A DNA stretch of 64,000 bases from Ceratotherium simum simum (Eukaryota; Chordata; Mammalia; Perissodactyla; Rhinocerotidae), in assembly GCF_000283155.1 (NCBI RefSeq), contig NW_004454178.1, positions 25,335,189 through 25,399,188 on the forward strand, read 5' to 3'. Below are positions 24,101-36,100 of this stretch, in pieces. The notes below the pieces were generated by a model. It ran no database searches and had not been told where the DNA came from. It saw only the letters and a list, made by a program, of their open reading frames with translations. The translations under genes were made by a program, and so were the position numbers. Positions within the stretch are counted from its first letter, which is position 1. The number at the start of each line of letters is the position of its first letter.

Positions 24101-27100
24101 TCCCCCTGTGATGGGTGCCAGGGCAGAATGTTCTTTTTTGACAGATTTATAAAATTTAAAAATGCATAATGTCACTTAACAACAGAACAGGCATACTTGA
24201 CCAGAAATGAATTCTGAAGTTTGAAACCCCCAAATCTTTGAGTTAGGCCCTTCAGAAGGTACAGCCCAGGAAGTTAAGTTTCTTTGAGGCCATTTTTTTT
24301 CTTTCTAAATATTAGCCATGAAGGAAAACATGAGTGGGAGAGGTTGCTGCTCTGACTCTCCCCTTAGGGCAATTTTTGTAAGTGATTTTTCTGCTGTATC
24401 TCTGCAGTCAAATAACTTAGTAATCCATTCTGTGGTGAAACATTTCCACAAAATCCACACCTCAGAGAGGGACGCGGCTGAGCACCACAGCCCGGCGGAG
24501 GGGGCCACGCCCCACTTTGTCACCTGCACCGTGGAGCACGACTCCATCCGTCTGCCCCTGGAGCACCTGGTCAAGGAGCACGTGGCCGGTGAGTGACCAG
24601 CCTGGCTGGACCCCAGCGGGACAGCTACCCCGCCTTGACCGATTCAGTGGAGGGCACCACCCCTGGGACATAGTGAATCATTCGCTCCTGCACAGGGCTT
24701 CCGGCTGTTGTCAGGTGCCGAGGTCACACAGCCTGTTCTTCCAGGCCGCCACATGGGGGTCGGTCAATGCTCCTGGGTTTTCCTGTAGGAAAAAATTAAT
24801 AATCACTGTGTAGAACGAGTCATTTATATTACCAAGTGATATTTCAGACTCTTACATGTAATAAATATATGCATGTTTAAATAGCATGTCTATAAAATGC
24901 TGAACAGTGCTTTTCATTATTTCATTTTAATAATTAAATCTTGGCTTCCACGTCCTCTGATATAAAGAACAAGGACCAAATAGACATCAACTTCAGCTGG
25001 TAGAAACGAGAATAAAGGTGCCCCTGAGGCGTGCTTTTATCTCCACAGAGAGGAGACGAGGGCCTGTCAGTGAGAGTGGGAGAGAGGCGGGAGATGGCGC
25101 CGGGGCCTCACCCGGAGGCTCGTGGGTGCCACGAGCAGCTTGCCAGGGAGTCCCAGGGATAAGTGGAGCTTTGTCACTGTTGCACAGCCAACAATGGTCT
25201 TTCTTTCACTTTTCCTGTGAAATGAAGTCTCAAGACACAGGATGTGGCCACTAACTTTTGAAAATGTAAGAGCTTTTTTCCCCCAAGACAAGGTTAGTGC
25301 TGTGCTTTACATAAGAAAGTGATGTACTTCTCAGCATTAGCCTTGTTCCCTCATCTGCCTGGAAGGTGAATCAGGAGAAAGTATTTTCATCTTAAAGATA
25401 AAGGACCGTAACAGAACTGCTTGGTTTGACTATGAACCCTTTTTATTGATTTTCCTGTTTGCCTCCTGGAAAGGTTTTTCTCTTTATGGTCTTACCTGAA
25501 TGCACCACTTTAACTAAAAAAAACAAGTCAGGTCTAACTTTCTTATTTAAATTGTAGTTCCTCTTTTCTGTAGGGCCTTTTTTCTGTGTCTTATACAGGG
25601 AAGGACAACTTAGTATACATCGTTATTAGTTACTGTTGCATTTAACCTCTTGCTTAAAATTACACAGATTTTTACAAAGTATAGACACGCATGTGATGGA
25701 AATCATTTAAACCTTACAGAAAGGAATGAAGTACAAAGTAGAGGTTTTCCCCTGCTGCCCCGAGTCCTTCTCCTCAGAGGTAACTGCCATTCTAGTTTGC
25801 CCTGTTTTTTGTTCTTTGTTTTTTGTTTTGTGGTTATCATTATCATTTTACTTACTTCCAGTTTACACTTAATAACTTACAAACATAATCTCCATCCCTT
25901 GGTTTATCAACTCAAGCATCTGTTTGCTGACTCGCCGATATAAAATGAGGACTTGGACTATCTATCACCGCCTCCCTCGCCACACCTGGCAACTGTTCTC
26001 TTTGTAAGTCAGCTTTATGGAGGCATAATTCACACACCGTACAATTCACCCATTTAAAGTGTGCAATTCACTAGTTTTTAGTATATTCACAGAGTGGTGC
26101 AACCACCACCACAATCAATTATAGAACATCTCATCACCCCAAAAAGAAACCTCACTGGGGCCAGCGCGGTGGCACAAGTGGTTAAGTGCGCGCGCTCCGC
26201 TGTGGCAGCCAGGGATTTGCCGGTTTGGATCCCGGGTGCGCACGGACACACTGCTTGTTAAGCCGTGCTGTGGTGGCGTCCCATATAAAATGGAGGAAGA
26301 TGGGCACGTTTCCCTCAACCCTAGGCAGCCACTGGTCCATGTTCTCTAGAGATTTCCCTATTCTGGACTTCCATATGAATAGAATCACATAATATGTGGT
26401 CTTTTATAACTGGCTTCTTTCACTTAGCCTAATGTATCAAGGTTCATCCATATTGTAGCATGTCTCAGAACTTAATTCCTTTTTATGGATGAATAATATT
26501 CTATGGTATATATATATAGACCACATTTTATTTATCCATTCATCAGTTGATGGACATTTGGGTTGTTTCCAGTTTTTGGCTATTATGAATAATGCTGCTA
26601 TGAACACTTGTGTATAAGTTTTTGTGTGCACACGTTTTCATTTCTCTTGGGTTCATACCTAGGAGTGTAATTGCTGAGTTATATGGTAACTCTATGTTTA
26701 ACCTTAATCTTTGTCTTCCAAAGCAGCTGTACCATTTTACATTCCCACCAACAGTGCAGGACGGTTCCACTTTCTCCGTAGGCTCGCCAACATTTGCTAC
26801 TGTCTGTATTTTTATTATAGCCATCCTAGTGGGTGTGAAGTGGTCCTCACTGCAGTTTTGATTGCAGTTCCCTAGCTGCTGCTGATGTGAGCAAGTTCCC
26901 ATGTCCTTAATAAAAGACAAGCCGTCCTGGCCGGAGCTGCCTTTCCTTTGCTCCTCTTTGAATCCTATAGTGGTGCACAAGCTCTGCCCTTCTCTCGCTG
27001 GCACCGACCTGTCCCAGGAGCCTGCCTGGGCCTGTCGTTCCTCTTCGGGGCGTGTGGTGCCACCCCCTTGCTGGGTGTAAAGCGGGTGCTCTGCCTGTCT

Positions 27101-30100
27101 GGGCAATCGGCCCTGCCCTGCGCCCATGCTGTGCACCCTGAACCTGGATGGTCACTGGGTCCTTTCATACTTCCTGTGGAATTAGTTTTCACCTATTAGT
27201 GTTCTAAGTTCTAAGAAAAAACTAAGTTTTTTCCCTGTTCCTATGAATCTAATGCCATCATCTTTCTGTATTCTGGGGATTCTTCAAAATACCTTGTCTA
27301 CAGGAGATACCCCTTATTTGGAAATATACCTGTTCTCTCGTTTCAGTGGGACCTTGGGGAGAAAGTAGATGTATTTGTTTTCCACCATTTTGAACCAAAA
27401 ACCTCGATTTAGCTACCTCCACTGATTTTCCGTCTGCAGTAGTGAGGCCACAGGTGCCTGGAACAGCGCCTGGCACAATGCAGATGGTCAGACTGTCCGT
27501 CCAGGGTCGAGTGAGTGAGGGTCAAGTCTTGGTGCCCTGAGATGCTCTCATGAACTGAGAGCATCTTACCTCCTCATGGTCCGTTAGAAGCAGGAAGGAG
27601 AGTGTGTTCCATGCAACGAACCCGCCAGCCAAAGCTGCATTAAAGAAGCCTTCAAGCTGATTATTTCTGGGCAGGGTAATAATGGGTGGCTTATATTTTT
27701 TCTTTATGGTTTTCTGAACTTTTACAATAAATTATCTTTTTAACTGTGGAAAATTGTTTTCTTAAGCTATATCTGAGTGAACCGTCAAGAGAGGTTACTT
27801 TGTGGGATTAACCCTGGTACTTGTGCTTCATACCTCAGCGGTCACCTTTGTCCCAGTGTCCAAGGTGAATGGGCAGGCAGAGGTCGACGACATCCTGGCG
27901 GCCGTCCGCCCCACCACCTGCCTCGTGACCATCATGCTGGCCAACAATGAGACCGGCGTCATCATGGTGAGTCGCTTTTTCATTTTAAGAAAATCTCGTG
28001 GGGAGAAGGGAGCCAGGCTTTGCTGGTGTCCGCACGCTTCCCAGCCTCCGCCGCCTTCTTTTCTCTGTTCTTCAGTTTTGTAACTGTTTTTGCCTGTCTT
28101 CATTAATGACTCCTTATTTCTTTCATTTGGTTTTCATCAAATCACAGCAACGTACTCAACTCTTTGTTTTTTCCCACTTCAGCCGGTCCCTGAAATCAGT
28201 CAGCGGATTAAAGCCCTGAACCAGAGGCGGGCGGCGGCTGGGCTGCCCCTCATCCTTCTGCACACAGACGCCGCGCAGGCCTTGGGGAAAACGCGTGTGG
28301 ACGTGGAGGACCTGGGCGTGGACTTCCTGACCATCGTGGGGCACAAGGTGTGTCTGCAGAGGCCTCTTTCCCTCCTGGTGGGGATGATGCCCGATGACCC
28401 CGAGGCTCACCGTGGAGCAGAGCCAGCAGCACTGTCCACCATTCACTTGTCGCCCAGTGTGCCTCGGGTGCCTTCCCAGAGCAAGGACCCGGGGACACGG
28501 TGACCAGCGACTCGCGGCCCCTGCCCTCAGCAGCGTAAAGAAGGGGAGAGCAGCAGCAGCTAGGATGCCGTTGATGAGTGCCATGACAGGGATAGTGGGG
28601 CCCCAAACCCATCCGGGCAGGAGTGGGGCGGCTGTGGGAGGGCATTGAGGTCTCGGGTAAGACAGAAGGCAGGTGAGGTTAGACAGGTAATGCGTGTTCT
28701 CTGCAGCAGGGAGAGAGCGTGTGCAGACCCTCATCAGCCCACTCGTAGCCCCCACACCAAGGACGGAATATGTGAGGTTCAAAAAAAGATTGCTTTCTCT
28801 ACCTTGATTCAAAGTGTGGCTCTGGAATGCAAAGGTTTGGTTTTAGTGACTCTTACCTCTAAGGTGGAATAGGAGAAATAGTTCATAATGAAGACCCTTC
28901 TGAAGCTTTTGCTCCTCTTTCTGGCAGCTGACTAGAACCTGAAATATCTTTAGTTCTCCGTTTTGAAGCACAGTACTCAGCTGGTTTCCAAAGGAGCCTG
29001 TATGCTGGCCTGACACTGTGGCACTTAAAATTGTTGCATAGTGTCGATTTGAAAACCTAGAATCATACCCAGGAAAAGCCCTTGGTGCTCTCCAGTTCCC
29101 ACCCCTCTCCTTTTGTAAATTCTGTCCCGTTATGCGCAGAGGAGCTCCGCTGCCACTGAGCCGAGAACGAGAGTCTCTGGCCCTCACCCTGAAGACGTTT
29201 GTGACCCTGCGTGTCTGGAGCGGTGATGGGTGCACAGCTGTGGGGCCCGGACATTATTGTTTCTCTGTGTGCCTCTCAGCGCTCAGCCATATACAGAGAA
29301 GGTCCTCAGAAGTTTATTATTGAATAAATGACCGACTTTTCCTTTCAGTTCTATGGTCCCAGGATTGGAGCCCTTTACGTCCGAGGGCTGGGTGAACTCA
29401 CCCCTCTGTATCCCATGCTGTTTGGAGGTGGACAAGAACGGAATTTCAGGCCAGGGTAAGGTAGAAGGTTAATGAGGTCTCTGACCTGCTGGCCATGCAG
29501 TTGGCCTGTAGGGCAGTGGGGTTCTCTGTCTCTTGGAAGCACTGTAATAGCACAGTCTTCATCACTCCTGAATCAGAATTGGCTCCACTGGTTGATTCCG
29601 CACCCAGGACTCACAGATCTGCCATCTCTTTGGTGGTGATTCAGAGCTGGAGCCCTCCTGGCTGAGAAGTGCTGCTCTTCTCTTGACTGTGTGGTGAGCG
29701 GAGCCACCTAGGAGCACCTGCTTTCCTTTCTGAAGCTCCTGTGTCCCCGTGACACATAGGGACGTTTTAACCAGGGAACAAGGTGGGGCCAGCACCACAT
29801 GTTTTGTCAGAAACTCGATAACAAGAGGGAGAAACAGGAATGGAGGTGAATGCCCTGGGTTTTCTTTTGCCTCCTTTATCCAAGACATAGAGCTGAAGAA
29901 GCCAGTAACTCAGAAACACCAAGGAGGGCAGACGAAAAATGTTCAACCAAAGCCTGCCCTCTCTAGCCAGTGGACCAGGAAAGGGACAGCCTCACAAGAC
30001 AGAGAACTGTTAGACAGTACCCACTTTACTCCAGCCAATCACCACAGAGTAAACTGCCGCCACCCCCACCCACGCCAGCAAATGCAGAGCACAGAGCCCA

Positions 30101-33100
30101 GACTTCCACCCTCACAGGCTGTGACGAGACACCCTACACCGCCACCAGGTGTGTCAGAAAGGGCCCAGTCAGGAGCCAGGACTTTTGCCCCCACAAGCCA
30201 GTAATGAGGCACCCCCACCACGGTGTCGGTGGAGACCACATGGGGACCCAGGGCTTCCACCCACACCCGTCACTAACAAGGAGTATCCCCACAACAGGTG
30301 TTAACACAGGCCACATAGGGAGCCTGGACATCTACCTCACCTGGCAGTGATGAGGTGGCACACTCCTCCCCCTGCCAGAGCAGTGTCAAGAAAAGCCAGC
30401 TAAAACAAGAAGGTTAAGTAATATTCAGACTCTCTTAACATAATACAGAAACATCTCATCGTACCAAGAAAATCACTCATCATACCAAGAACCAGAAAGA
30501 TCTTAAATTGAATGAAAAAAGATGATCAATAGATGGCAACACTGAGATGACAAAGATGTTAGAATTATCTGACAAAGATTTGAAGGCAGACACAGTAATA
30601 ATGCCTCAATGAGCAATTATGAACACACTTGAAACAAATGAAATAGAAGTGTCAGCAAATAAAAAGATGTAAAGAAGAACTAAATGGAAATTTTAGAACT
30701 AAAAACCCCAACAACCTAAACAAAAAGCTCAGTGGATGGGCTCACCAGCAGAGGAGGGGCAACAGAGGAAAGAATCAGTGAACTGAAAGGTAGAACAATA
30801 GGATTTCCCAGTCTAGACATCAGAGAGGAGATAGACTGGAAAAAAATTGAACAGAGCCTCAGGGACCTGCGGGACTATAACAAAAGGTCTAACACTCATT
30901 TCATCGAAGTCCCAAAAGGAGAGGAGAAAGGGCAGGATAAAAAAGAACTTGAAGAAATAATGTCTGAAAACTTCCCAAATTTGGTAAGAGATATAAACAA
31001 AGATGCTAAACAAACTCCAGAGAAGATAAACCAAAAGAAATGCATGCCAAGACATATAATTAAACTTCTGAAAATGAAAGACAAAGAAAAAATATTGAAA
31101 GCAGCCAGAGAAAAAAATGACACGTTACCTATAGGGGAAAAATAATTCAAATGACAGTGGATTTCTCATTAGAAACCATGGAGACCAGAAGGAATGATGC
31201 AGTATTTTGCAGGTGCTCAAAGAAAAGGACTGACAAGCCAGAGTTGTGTACACAGCAGAATGTCCTTCAGGAATGGAGGAGAAATCAAGACATTCTCAGA
31301 TGAAGGAAAACTAACAGAATTTGTTATCAGAAGACCTTTGCTAAAAATGACTAAAGGAAGTTCTTTAAACAGAAAGAAAACAGTAAAAGAAGGAACCTTG
31401 GAATATCACAAAGAAAGAACGAACATGGTAACCAAAAATATGGGTAAATAAAACAGGCTTTTCTTCTCCTCTTGAGTTTTCTAAATTATACTTGATGGCT
31501 TAAGCAAAAATCATAGCACTGTCTGACATGGTTTAAAATGTATGTGGAAAAAATATTTAAGATAATATATTATAAAAGGGGGAAGGTAAAGAGATATAAA
31601 AGGTGGTAAGGTTTCTATTCTTCACTTGAACTTCTGAAAAATATTCAAGTAGCCCACAGAAAGGTAGGAAAAACAAAACAGAAGTAAAAAACAGAATAAG
31701 CAGAAAACAAAAAATAAAAAGGCAGACTTAAGCCCTAACATCAATAATTACATTAAGTGTAAATGGTCTAAATACACCAATTAAAAGACAGAGATTGGCA
31801 GAGTGAATTTTAAAAAGCTGACCCAATTATATGCTGTCTACAAGAAACTCGCTTCAAATATAGCAATAGAGGCAGGTTGAAAGGAAAGGATGGAAAAAGA
31901 TGTATCACACAAACGTTAATCAAAGGAAAGCAGGAATGGCTATATAATATAAATAAAGGAGACTCCAGATCAAAGAATTACGGGGGCGGGGGATGGATTA
32001 TATAATGATAAAAGAGTCAATCAAGAATTACGGGGGAGGGCCGGCCCTGTGGCTTGGTGGTTAAGTGCGCGCGCTGCAATGCTGGTGGCCCGGGTTCGGA
32101 TCCCGGGTGCGCATCGAGGCACCACTTCTCCGTCCATCCTGAGGCCGAGTCCCACATACAGCAACTAGAAGGATGTGCAGCTATGACATACAACTATCTA
32201 CTGGGGCTTTGGGGGGAAAAAATAAAATAAATTAAAAAAAAATCTAAAAAAAAAAAAAAAAAGAAAAGAATTACGGGGGAGAAGGGGTGAATTATACAAT
32301 GATAAAAGAGTCCACCAAGAAGACAGCAATCCTAAATGTGGATACAGTAAACAATAGATCTGAAAAATATGCAAGGCAAAAACTGATTGAACTGGAAGGA
32401 GAAATAGACAAATGCACAATTATAGATGGAGACTTCAATACCCTTCCATCAACAATGATAGAACAACTAGACAAAAATTGGCCAGGATATAGGAGAACTC
32501 AATAATACCTATCAACCAACAGGATCTAATTGGCATGTTTAGAACACTACACCCAACAACAGCAAAGTACACATTCTTTTCAAGTGCCACAGAATATATA
32601 CTAAGATAGACCATATCCTATGCCATTAAACAAAGCTCAATACATTTAAAGAACTGAAATCATAAAGTGTGTTCTTTAACCACAATGGAATCGAGCTAGA
32701 AATCAGTAACTGGAAGATAATAGGAAAATCTTCCCTTAGAAACAAACAACACGCTTCTAAATAATCCATGGGTCAAAGAGGAAGTCTCAAAGGAATTAAA
32801 TTCATTGAAATGAATGAAAATGAAAATACAGCTTATCAAAACTTGTGAGACACAGCTAAAGCACTTAATAAAGATAAGAACAGAAATCAATGAAAACAAA
32901 AGTGATTTTTTAAAAAATCAATGACACAAAGAGCTGGCTTTTGAAAATACTGATAAACTTGATGAATCTCTAGCAAGAGATGACAAAGAAAAAAAGAGAC
33001 AAGAAACAAATTGCCATTATCAAGAATGAAACGGGATATCAATACAGACCCTACCAACATCAAAAGGATAATAAGGGAATGCTACAAACAACCCTACACT

Positions 33101-36100
33101 CATGAACTTGACAACTTAGACGAAGTGAGCCACTTATCAAAAACATAAACTACCAAATATCTCTCATGAATTTAGATGCAGAAATCTTTAACAAAATATT
33201 AGCAAATGGAATTCAGCAAAATATAAAAATAATTTACACACCATAACGAAGTGGAGTTTGTTTCAGGGATGCAAGGCTGGTTCAGTATTCAATATGCAAA
33301 AATCAATCAAAGTAATCCAGCATATTAAAGAAGAAAAATAACATCATCATATCATTTGATGTAGAAAAAGCATTTAAGAAAATTCAGCATTCAGTCGTTA
33401 AAAACTCTCAGAATAATATGACTAGAGGAGAACTTGTTCGACCTGAAAAGAGCATCTACAAAACACCTACAGCTAACATCATACTCGATGGTAAAAGCCT
33501 GGATGTTTTACCCCTGTGATCAGCAACAAGCCAGAATGTCTACTTTCACACTCTTATTCAACAATGTGGAAGCTCGAGTCAGTGCAGAAGCTAAGAAAAA
33601 GAAAAATAAGGTATACAGATTGGAGATAAAGAGGCAAAACTGTCCCTATTTGTAGATCACCTGATTTTCTCTGTAGAAAATACCAAGGAATAGATAAGAA
33701 AACTCTTCGAACTAATAAGTGAGTCCAGCAAGATCACAGGATACATCATAAACATACAAAAATCAATTGTATTTTGATATATTGGTAATGAACAAAATTT
33801 AAAATACAATACCATTTACAATCACTCAAAAATACTCAGATGTAAATCTAACAAAACATGTATTGTAGGACTTGTATGCTGAAAAATACACCATGTAGAT
33901 GAAAGAAATCAAAGATCTAAATAAATGGAGAGACATACCAAGTTCATGGATCAAAAGACTCAGTATAGTAAAGATGTCAATTCTCTCCAAATTGATCTAC
34001 AAGCTTAACCCAATTTCTATCAAAATTCTGGCAGGTAGATCAATGGGACAGAATAGATAGAACTAGAAATATGCCTAAATGATTTTTGACAGAGACACAA
34101 AAGCAATTCAGTGGAGGAAAGATGGCCTTTCAACAGATGGTGCTAGAGCAGTTAGACATCTGTAGGCAAAAAATGCACCTTGACCTAAATCTCACACCTT
34201 ATAAAATATTACCTCAAAGTAGATCATGACCTTAAATGTAAAACATAAAACTATAAAACTTTCAGGAAAAACACGTGGAAAAAAGTCTTCAGGATCCAGG
34301 GTTAGGCAAAGAGTTCTTAGACTTGACACCAAAAGCATCCCTAAAAGGAAAAACTGATAAATTGAACTTCATCAAAATTTAAAACTTCTGTCCTGTAAAA
34401 GACTTTGTTAAGAGGATGAAAAGACAAGCTATGTGCTAGGAGAAAATATTTTCAAATGACAGATTCGACAAAGGACTAGCATCTAGAGTATGTAAAGAAA
34501 CCCTCAAAACTCAACAGCAAAAAAACCCCAAACAATTCATTCAGAAAATGGGCAAAAGGCATGAACAGACATTTCACCAAAGAGGATACATAGACAGCAA
34601 ATAAGCACATGAAAAGATGTTCAACATCTTTAGCTATTAGGGAAATGCAAATTAAAATTACAGTGAGAGGCATACCTGCCAGAATGGCTAAAATTGGAAA
34701 GATTGACAGTACTAGTTTTGGGCAAGAATGTGAGGTAATTGGAATTCTCACTCATTGCTAGCAGGAATGCAAAATGTTAGAATGGCTAAAATAAAATATA
34801 GTGACAACACCAAATGCTGGTGAGGATGCAGAGAAATTGGATCTTTCATATATTGCTGGTGGGAATGTAAAATGGTACAGCTGCTCTGAAAAACAGGTTG
34901 GCAGTTTCTTTAAAAACTAAATATACCGTTATCATATGACCTAGGAATTTCAATCCTAGACATTTATCCCAGAGAAATGAAGACTTACGTTCACACAACA
35001 ATCTGTACACAAATGTGTATAGCCGCGTTATTCATAATAGCCATAAACTGCAAACAACCCAGATGTCCTTTAATGAATGAATGGCTAAACAAGCTATGGC
35101 CCATCTGTACCATGGAATACTATGCAGTAATGAAAAGGAATGAGCTATTGATATACACAACAGCCTGGAGGAATCTCCAGAGAATTATAGTGAATGAAAA
35201 AACCCAATCCCCAAAAGTTATAAACCATATGATTCCATTTATATGACATTCTTGAAATGACAAAATTATAGAGATGGAGAGCAAATTAGCAGTTTCCAGG
35301 GGTTAAGGAAGGGGTGGGGCAACTTCAGGGAAGTTGGTGTGGTTATAGAAGGCCAACAGGAGGGGTCTTTGTGGTGGTGGAAACGTTCTGTGTCTTGTCA
35401 ATGTCCTGGTTGTGATATTGGCTGTAGTGTTACTTAGGAGAAACTGAGTAACACAGGATGTCTCTATATTATTTCTTACAACCACACGTGAATCTGTATT
35501 ATCTCAAAATAAAAAGTTTAATTAGAAAAAGAAGAGGAGGCAGAACATCTGCTGTGCTGGAAGCCATAGTAGGTAGCTCAGTGTGTGGGCAGGGTGCGGA
35601 AAGCAGGGTTTGCCTGACTCTGGGTGGAGGTAGAGGAGGGCTGACTGCTCAGAAGTGGGGGAGGGGCCAGGCCTGGTAGCAGGACTGGGTGGCACAGGGT
35701 GGGTTCCCAGTCTTACATGGGGTGCCAGCTGTTCACCCTGGCCAGCCCTCCAGGTGGTCACAGGGCGTAGACCTTTGAGAGCTGCTCCTGGTGTGACCGT
35801 GTGGTCCTACAGATGAAGGTAAGGCCCGGAAAGTGGATGCCGTCACAGGTCCCACAGCTGGGAGAGGAGTCCGGCCTAGGACCAAGCCCGGGGCTCCTGT
35901 CCTTCCCAGACCACCCCAGGTGTGGGGCTTGTCCCCGGGGACAGACCTGATCAATAAACGCGTCCAGGGCAGAGCAGTGGGGTCAGTCTCCTGTAATACT
36001 ATGCTGCGTGTACGCTTGCCTTCTTATCTGCAGCAGGCAAGCAGGAGCCAGCTCCAGAGGCTTAGGAAAACTTGATTTAGCCAAAAGTTAAAATTAGGAA

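Larger units (their letters stand above)
19720..24407 (+). other. SCLY: SCLY intron 3 (4.7 kb)
   Basis: The intron holds a sense L1 piece split by an ERE (20,280-22,080), an antisense L1 piece split by an ERE (23,400-24,120), and about 1.3 kb at 22,080-23,400 in which I recognise nothing. Open frames there have no family resemblance. Confidence 0.8.
24589..27838 (+). other. SCLY: SCLY intron 4 (3.3 kb)
   Basis: Apart from the antisense L1 and truncated ERE, I see no feature. AT-rich stretches at 24,790-25,010 and 25,500-25,980 are unremarkable. Confidence 0.75.
29925..35522 (+). repeat. Long L1 fossil, sense (SCLY intron 7)
   Basis: This is a nearly end-to-end old L1. Positions 29,925-30,420 are 5' UTR with imperfect repeats of a CCAGGACTTCCACC-like block. 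Positions 30,500-31,150 are the ORF1 remnant, still open for 137 codons with a coiled-coil-like, lysine/glutamate-rich product. Positions 31,650-35,250 are ORF2 with many stops and frameshifts. Positions 35,250-35,522 are 3' UTR ending AAAATAAAAAGTTTAATTAG. An ERE interrupts it at 32,039. It cannot move on its own. Confidence 0.85.
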
